Source: Lentimonas sp002292345
GTDB taxonomy: Bacteria; Verrucomicrobiota; Verrucomicrobiia; Opitutales; Coraliomargaritaceae
DNA length: 8,062 nucleotides
NCBI GenBank assembly: GCA_964187655.1
Contig: CAXLMP010000002.1
Span: forward strand, 1-8,062
Reading direction: 5' to 3'
Part shown: in pieces, positions 6,523 to 8,062 of the stretch
Position numbering within the stretch: position 1 is the stretch's first letter
Layout: every line of letters starts with the position of its first letter
The notes under the pieces: generated by a model
The model's database searches: none
What the model saw: only the letters and a program-made list of their open reading frames with translations
What the model was told of the DNA's origin: nothing
Made by a program: the position numbers and the translations under genes

Positions 6523-6828
6523 ATGACCACACCAGAAACCAGCGATTCCAACCAAACCCTCAGCAAAGAACTTGTCGTGCAGAACAAGATGGGCATCCAT
6601 GCCCGGCCGGCAGCGATGATCGTGCGCATCGCCAACACCTATGCCGGAGATGTGTGGGTGGATAAAGATGATGAACAAGTGAATGGTAAAAGCATCATGG
6701 GGCTGATGATGTTGGCGGCTGGCAACGGCTCGAAACTGACTATTCGCACCGAAGGTCCAATCGATACTGCAGAAAAGATGCTACTCGACCTCGAAGATCT
6801 GTTCGCTCGGCGCTTCGAAGAAGCTTAA
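6523..6828 (+). CDS. ptsH: HPr-family phosphocarrier protein
   Basis: This 101-residue protein is HPr, the small histidine phosphocarrier that takes phosphate from enzyme I and passes it to sugar-specific PTS components or to regulatory targets. The active-site motif GIHARPAA (24-31) has the phosphorylated histidine at H26. A second motif, KSIMGLMML (56-64), places S57 at the position of Ser46 in Bacillus HPr, the target of HPr kinase/phosphorylase; the surrounding residues resemble the Bacillus site more than the E. coli one. The protein is about 12 residues longer than usual at the N-terminus, with a polar extension. The ATG at 6523 is the only reasonable start; no Shine-Dalgarno site precedes it. 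It has its own promoter and terminator, and no enzyme I, EII or HPr kinase gene is adjacent, so its role could be regulatory instead of sugar uptake. Confidence 0.93.
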   Translation: MTTPETSDSNQTLSKELVVQNKMGIHARPAAMIVRIANTYAGDVWVDKDDEQVNGKSIMGLMMLAAGNGSKLTIRTEGPIDTAEKMLLDLEDLFARRFEEA

Positions 6829-6857
6829 ATTGACCAGCGCTTCAGCAGTCTAACACC

Positions 6858-6888
6858 GCCCCGCGCAATGAGTCGACGGGGCTTTTTT
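6858..6888 (+). terminator. Intrinsic terminator of the HPr gene
   Basis: GCCCCG (6858-6863) pairs perfectly with CGGGGC (6877-6882), and six T residues follow immediately (6883-6888). An inner CG/CG pair could extend the stem past a bulged A. It lies 30 bases after the HPr stop codon and is a clear Rho-independent terminator. Confidence 0.85.
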
Positions 6889-6941
6889 GTGCTCCCTCCT
6901 TTGCCGCAGCGGCGCCGCCCAGCGCCAGCCCAGATTAGCCT

Positions 6942-6974
6942 TTGACTCCAATTCGGTTTCTAAACAAATATTTA
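6942..6974 (+). promoter_or_regulatory. Candidate promoter region before the TPR gene
   Basis: A good -35 hexamer TTGACT (6942-6947) is followed by an AT-rich block (6961-6977), but no -10 hexamer falls at the ideal spacing; TATTTA at 6969-6974 would be 21 bases away. The sudden AT-rich stretch after GC-rich sequence and the preceding terminator make this the likely place for the promoter. Confidence 0.3.
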
Positions 6975-6980
6975 AAATGA

Positions 6981-7145
6981 ATGATCCCACGGACCATGCC
7001 GAGCACCACCGACCTGCCTAAAACCGACAAGACACGCAGCCAACTTGCCGCCAACAGCAATCACCCTCACGGCCACACTCACGTCCACACTCACTTCAGT
7101 CGATGCCAGCCAGACTCCATCCATTCCGCACAGTCCTCGCCTTAG
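6981..7145 (+). CDS. Possible small histidine-rich ORF overlapping the TPR gene start
   Basis: An ATG at 6981 (with a second in-frame ATG at 6996) opens a 54-codon frame that ends at TAG 7143-7145, 43 bases inside the TPR gene in another frame. Its middle encodes five alternating histidines with a further one close by (HPHGHTHVHTH, from codon 7062), built on two 12-base tandem units at 7071-7094. There is no Shine-Dalgarno site and no recognised domain. It could be a metal-binding or leader peptide translated before the TPR gene, or simply an untranslated leader with a chance open frame. I consider it unproven. Confidence 0.2.
   Translation: MIPRTMPSTTDLPKTDKTRSQLAANSNHPHGHTHVHTHFSRCQPDSIHSAQSSP
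7071..7094 (+). repeat. Two-unit 12-base tandem repeat
   Basis: GGCCACACTCAC (7071-7082) is followed at once by GTCCACACTCAC (7083-7094), differing at one base. It lies 9 bases before the TPR gene start codon and encodes the histidine pattern of the small overlapping frame. Confidence 0.8.
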
Positions 7146-7966
7146 TTAGCGCCCTCGCGCTCAGCAGTGCCTTAGCCGCTCAGACCAAGCAATCCAACCT
7201 CGATACCGAGCGCCTGCTCGACATCAGTCAGCGCGAGCAAAAGATCTATCAACAGCTCGCCGCCGATCCCGAGTATTATTCCGGCGACGATCTCGAGCGC
7301 CACTTGAACGAACTCATCTTCTCGTACCGTACCTATCTGGCCGAGAACCCTGACGACCTCAGCGCGCTCATACTCTACGGAAAACTACTCCGCCGTATTG
7401 GTAAAAACGACGAGGCCTTTAAAGCCTTCCTCAGGGCCGACGAGCTCGATCCGCAGATCGCAGTGGTCAAGCAGCAGATCGGCAATCACCTCGCCGAGAC
7501 TGGCAAAGGCAAAGCGGCGCTCACCTTCACCCTCAACGCCATCACGCTCGAACCCGAGGTGCCCGCTTACCACTACGCACTCGGCGAGATTCTCTACACT
7601 TTTCGCGAGCCATTTATCGAACAAGCAGTCTTTAGCCGCGACGCCCTCGACCGCGAAATGCTTAAAGCCTTCCAAACCGCGGTACGCTTAGAGCCTGACA
7701 ACTTCAACGCACAAATGCGCCTCGGCGAGGCCTACTACGACCTCGCCAGCCCCGACTGGAAGGCAGCACTGCTGCATTGGAACAAAGTCCGCAAGGACAG
7801 CCCCAACGATGACTTACTGCGCCGCCAGATCCTCGATCTCCACAAAGTGCGCGTGCTCTGTAAGCTCGGGCGCAGCGAAGAAGCCACAGCACTCGCAGCC
7901 ACCATCGTCCAACCCAGCCTGCAGCAATCCAAACAGCAAGTCCTCGACGAAATACGTGTGTATTAG
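7103..7966 (+). CDS. Secreted tetratricopeptide-repeat (TPR) protein
   Basis: This 287-residue protein starts with a signal peptide: basic residues up to R9, a hydrophobic core at about 10-22, and an ALA cleavage motif at about 23-25. It should therefore reach the periplasm; no lipobox cysteine is seen. The mature part carries helical repeats with TPR spacing at about 84-117, 118-151 and 199-232, plus an interrupted repeat at about 152-198 that holds an insertion near 168-184. The repeats end in the typical D/E-P turn. TPR domains are protein-binding scaffolds, and nothing catalytic is visible. The ATG at 7103 is the only start in this frame after the stop at 7019-7021. Its neighbours do not point to a partner. 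The gene ends 11 bases before a convergent tRNA gene. Function is unknown. Confidence 0.85.
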   Translation: MPARLHPFRTVLALVSALALSSALAAQTKQSNLDTERLLDISQREQKIYQQLAADPEYYSGDDLERHLNELIFSYRTYLAENPDDLSALILYGKLLRRIGKNDEAFKAFLRADELDPQIAVVKQQIGNHLAETGKGKAALTFTLNAITLEPEVPAYHYALGEILYTFREPFIEQAVFSRDALDREMLKAFQTAVRLEPDNFNAQMRLGEAYYDLASPDWKAALLHWNKVRKDSPNDDLLRRQILDLHKVRVLCKLGRSEEATALAATIVQPSLQQSKQQVLDEIRVY

Positions 7967-7977
7967 CGACTCAAAAG

Positions 7978-8052
<75 letters not shown>

Positions 8053-8062
8053 AAATCAAAGT

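Noticed and set aside
6977..7021. 14-codon frame as a histidine-operon attenuator leader
   Set aside because: It has only three histidines, not a run, no terminator/antiterminator pair is visible, and no histidine biosynthesis gene follows.

Overview
This window looks like ordinary chromosomal sequence from a Gram-negative-type bacterium. It has an ExbB/ExbD (TolQ/TolR) proton-channel operon with a TonB/TolA-like partner, and genes for a PfkB-family sugar kinase, thymidylate kinase, a single-RRM RNA-binding protein, an ABC exporter half-transporter, an HPr phosphocarrier, a secreted TPR protein and tRNA-Arg. A small stand-alone RRM protein, a Gram-positive-style regulatory serine in HPr, and near absence of Shine-Dalgarno sequences fit a marine Verrucomicrobiota member (Opitutales/Puniceicoccales type). 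That placement is inference from gene content and protein style, not from a search.

Layout. Positions 143-2110 (minus strand) hold a three-gene envelope operon read right to left: proton-channel subunit, ExbD/TolR subunit, then a periplasm-spanning TonB/TolA-like protein, ending in a short terminator-like hairpin that contains the last stop codon. A 186-base divergent spacer separates it from a plus-strand pair, a PfkB-like kinase (2297-3406) and tmk (3413-4042), only 6 bases apart. A minus-strand RRM gene (4114-4380) converges on tmk. Divergent from it is an ABC exporter (GTG start at 4547, to 6313). A well-formed sigma70-type promoter at 6399-6428 drives a single-gene HPr unit (6523-6828), closed by a clear intrinsic terminator (6858-6888). 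Next come an AT-rich leader with a small histidine-rich reading frame, a secreted TPR protein (7103-7966), and a convergent tRNA-Arg(CCG) gene (7978-8052, minus).

How the genes relate. The envelope operon would use proton motive force to act on the outer membrane. Its third protein has a C-terminal domain closer in style to TolA than to classical TonB, so import versus Tol-type envelope maintenance is unresolved. The remaining genes are mainly housekeeping or regulatory and do not form one evident pathway.

No mobile element, CRISPR array, phage gene or clear undescribed system was seen. The points most worth a second look are the histidine-rich leader frame before the TPR gene, the near-complete lack of ribosome-binding sites, the perfect AT palindrome abutting the RRM start codon, and the HPr that keeps both phosphorylation sites.
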